Assembly (NCBI GenBank): GCA_946405645.1
Contig: CAMJHW010000064.1
Coordinates: forward strand, 1 to 7,941
Direction: 5' to 3'
Source of the DNA: an uncultured Bacteroidales bacterium
Lineage (GTDB): Bacteria > Bacteroidota > Bacteroidia > Bacteroidales > UBA932
Length of the DNA: 7,941 nt
This document shows, piece by piece, positions 6,458 to 7,941 of the stretch. The position numbers and the translations under genes were made by a program. How positions within the stretch are numbered: position 1 is the stretch's first letter; every line of letters starts with the position of its first letter. The notes below the pieces were generated by a model. That model saw only the letters and a program-made list of their open reading frames with translations. It was not told the origin of the DNA and did no database searches.

Positions 6458-7941
6458 CTACTGTATCTTGAACGAATCCTTGAGGGCCGTGGTCTTGTTG
6501 AACACGGCCCTTTCAGGTGTGCTATCGGGATCCTTGAAGAAATATCCCACGCGCTCGAACTGCACGGCGATGCCGGAATTGTCTTCCAGCAAGGCAGGCT
6601 CGGCATAACCCTTGGCGAGTACCAGCGACTCGGGATTGAGGAAATCCTTGTAGTCCTTGTCCTCGGGAACCTGGCTCATGTCTGCCAGGGTGAAGAGAAG
6701 GTCGTAGAGGCGCAGGTCGATCTCCTTGGCATAGGCCGCGGACACCCAGTGGATGGTGCCCTTGACGGAACGCCATTCGCCTCCTCCCGGGCGGGTGGCC
6801 GGGTCGTAGGTGCACTTGAGCTCGACGACCTTGCCGTCGGCGTCCTTCACCACTTCGTGGCACTTGATGATATAGGTATATTTCAAGCGGACCTCGCCGT
6901 CCGGCTTAAGTCTGAAGTATTTCTTGGGAGCATCCTCCATGAAGTCCGCGCGATCGATCAACAGCTCGCCGGTGAAAGGGACCTTGCGGGTGGCGCCCTC
7001 CGGCTCGGCAGGATTAAGCGGACAGTCGAACCACTCTACCTTGCCGGGCTCCCAGTTGGTGAGAGTGACCTTTATGGGATCGTCGGAGACGACCATATAG
7101 CGGTTCGAACGGGCATTGAGGTCCTGGCGGACGCACCACTCCAACAGTTGGATGTCCATCAGCTGGTCGCGCTTGCTCACTCCGATCTTGTCGCAGAACA
7201 TCTTGAGGGCCTCGGGGGTATATCCGCGGCGGCGCACGCCGCAGAGCGTGGGCATGCGGGGGTCGTCCCAACCGGCCACCAGGCCTTTCTGGACGAGCTC
7301 GAGCAGCTTACGCTTGCTCATGAGCGTATATGTAAGGTTCAGGCGGGCGAACTCGTACTGATGGCTGGGATAGATTCCGAGGGTTTCGATGAACCAGTCA
7401 TAGAGCGGACGGTGGACATCGAACTCGAGGGTGCATATAGAGTGAGTGATGTGCTCGATGGAGTCGCACTGGCCGTGGGTGAAGTCGTACATGGGGTAGA
7501 TGCACCACTTGTCGCCGGTACGGTGATGATGGGCGTGCTTGATGCGGTAGAGGATGGGGTCGCGGAACATCATGTTCGGGTGGGCCATGTCTATCTTGGC
7601 ACGGAGCACCTTCTCTCCGTCGGCATACTTGCCGGCTTTCATCTCCCGGAACAGGCGGAGGTTCTCCTCTACGGAGCGGTCACGCCAGGGACTGTCCTTG
7701 CCAGGCTGGTCCACGGTGCCGCGGTTCTCGCGCATCTCTTCGAGGGTCTGGTCATCGACATAGGCCTGACCGCGCATGATCATCTGCTCGGCCCATTCGT
7801 AGAGCTGGTCGAAGTAGTCCGAGGCGTAGCATTCCTTCGCCCACTGGAATCCGAGCCATTTGATGTCCTCCTTGATAGCGTCGACATACTCGGTGTCCTC
7901 CTTGGTGGGATTGGTGTCGTCGTAGCGGAGATTGGTCTTGC
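6458..7941 (-). CDS. glnS: Glutaminyl-tRNA synthetase, 5' end cut by window
   Basis: Class I aminoacyl-tRNA synthetase that charges tRNA-Gln with glutamine in the cytoplasm using ATP. The visible frame has 493 codons plus stop and runs open to the window edge; it starts at a KTNLRYDDTNP stretch that in the family follows the HIGH ATP-binding motif by about 20 residues. About 60-75 N-terminal residues with HIGH are therefore missing. Visible signatures are RYDDTNPTKEDTEYVDAIK near the edge, HITHSICTLEFDVHRPLYDW, the KMSKS-equivalent MSKRK (bases 7307-7321), and GVRRRGYTPEALKMFC. The C-terminal part matches the beta-barrel anticodon-binding domains and ends VFNKTTALKDSF, like the VFNRTVxLRD end of the family. 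The GlnRS-specific MSKRK and LRRRGYT-like block argue against glutamyl-tRNA synthetase. An ATG at 7783 is internal, not the start. The stop is 6 bp from the convergent ROK stop. Confidence 0.97.
   Translation of the reverse strand, partial: KTNLRYDDTNPTKEDTEYVDAIKEDIKWLGFQWAKECYASDYFDQLYEWAEQMIMRGQAYVDDQTLEEMRENRGTVDQPGKDSPWRDRSVEENLRLFREMKAGKYADGEKVLRAKIDMAHPNMMFRDPILYRIKHAHHHRTGDKWCIYPMYDFTHGQCDSIEHITHSICTLEFDVHRPLYDWFIETLGIYPSHQYEFARLNLTYTLMSKRKLLELVQKGLVAGWDDPRMPTLCGVRRRGYTPEALKMFCDKIGVSKRDQLMDIQLLEWCVRQDLNARSNRYMVVSDDPIKVTLTNWEPGKVEWFDCPLNPAEPEGATRKVPFTGELLIDRADFMEDAPKKYFRLKPDGEVRLKYTYIIKCHEVVKDADGKVVELKCTYDPATRPGGGEWRSVKGTIHWVSAAYAKEIDLRLYDLLFTLADMSQVPEDKDYKDFLNPESLVLAKGYAEPALLEDNSGIAVQFERVGYFFKDPDSTPERAVFNKTTALKDSFKIQ
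6483..6514 (+). terminator. Hairpin downstream of the ROK gene, inside the 3' end of glnS; possible terminator
   Basis: AGGGCCGTG (6483-6491) pairs perfectly with CACGGCCCT (6503-6511), a 9-bp stem with an 11-nt loop, starting about 32 nt after the ROK stop and followed on the plus strand by TTTC. The stem is strong but the T tract is short. The same bases encode the conserved C-terminal AVFNKTTAL part of glutaminyl-tRNA synthetase, so the pairing could partly reflect coding constraint. Confidence 0.35.

Noticed and set aside
6458..7783. ATG at 7783 as the true start of glnS
   Set aside because: The frame stays open upstream to the window edge and encodes the conserved RYDDTNP/KEDTEYVDAIK/WLGF block, so the start lies beyond 7941.
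1..7941. Search for mobile elements, CRISPR arrays, tRNA/rRNA genes, toxin-antitoxin or defence genes
   Set aside because: None seen. The helicase is a normal stand-alone SF1B enzyme without nuclease or defence partners, and no terminal repeats or direct-repeat arrays were found by eye.

Overview
The window looks like ordinary chromosome from a member of the Bacteroidota, most likely Bacteroidales. Four things point there. Both promoters in the single real intergenic region fit the Bacteroides-type TTTG / TAnnTTTG pattern. The genes lack strong Shine-Dalgarno sequences. A glutaminyl-tRNA synthetase is present, which many bacterial phyla lack. The S9B dipeptidyl-peptidase IV type is typical of the phylum. 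Coding DNA is GC-rich by eye while the intergenic gap is very AT-rich, so a GC-rich lineage (for example Rikenellaceae/Alistipes-like) fits better than Bacteroides itself; this placement is inference.

Layout. From about 5113 leftwards to the window edge, four minus-strand genes are packed as one probable operon. They are a two-TM, HAMP-like membrane protein (5095-4244), the potassium channel subunit TrkH (4263-2806, overlapping by 20 bp), a RecD/Dda-like SF1B helicase (2809-1373, starting within the TrkH stop as ATGA), and a secreted S9B dipeptidyl peptidase (from 1367, 5 bp further on, cut by the window edge). On the plus strand a ROK-family winged-helix regulator (5249-6451) is transcribed divergently. 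It converges, only 6 bp apart, with glnS (minus strand, 5' end beyond 7941). The 153-bp gap 5096-5248 holds two divergent promoters and a long gapped inverted repeat that overlaps the operon promoter, a plausible operator. There is no gene-free stretch above 300 bases.

How they may work together. TrkH needs a cytoplasmic TrkA/KtrA-type partner, which is not visible here. The HAMP-like protein co-transcribed ahead of TrkH is the least understood gene and could be a sensor or accessory of transport, but this is speculation. The helicase and the peptidase share the transcript without an obvious functional link. The ROK protein has lost typical sugar-kinase phosphate-binding residues but keeps its DNA-binding and zinc motifs, so it is probably a pure transcription factor that may act on the shared intergenic region. 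I saw no mobile element, CRISPR array, tRNA, rRNA or defence system. The most interesting parts are the intergenic operator/promoter architecture and the uncharacterised membrane protein coupled to TrkH.
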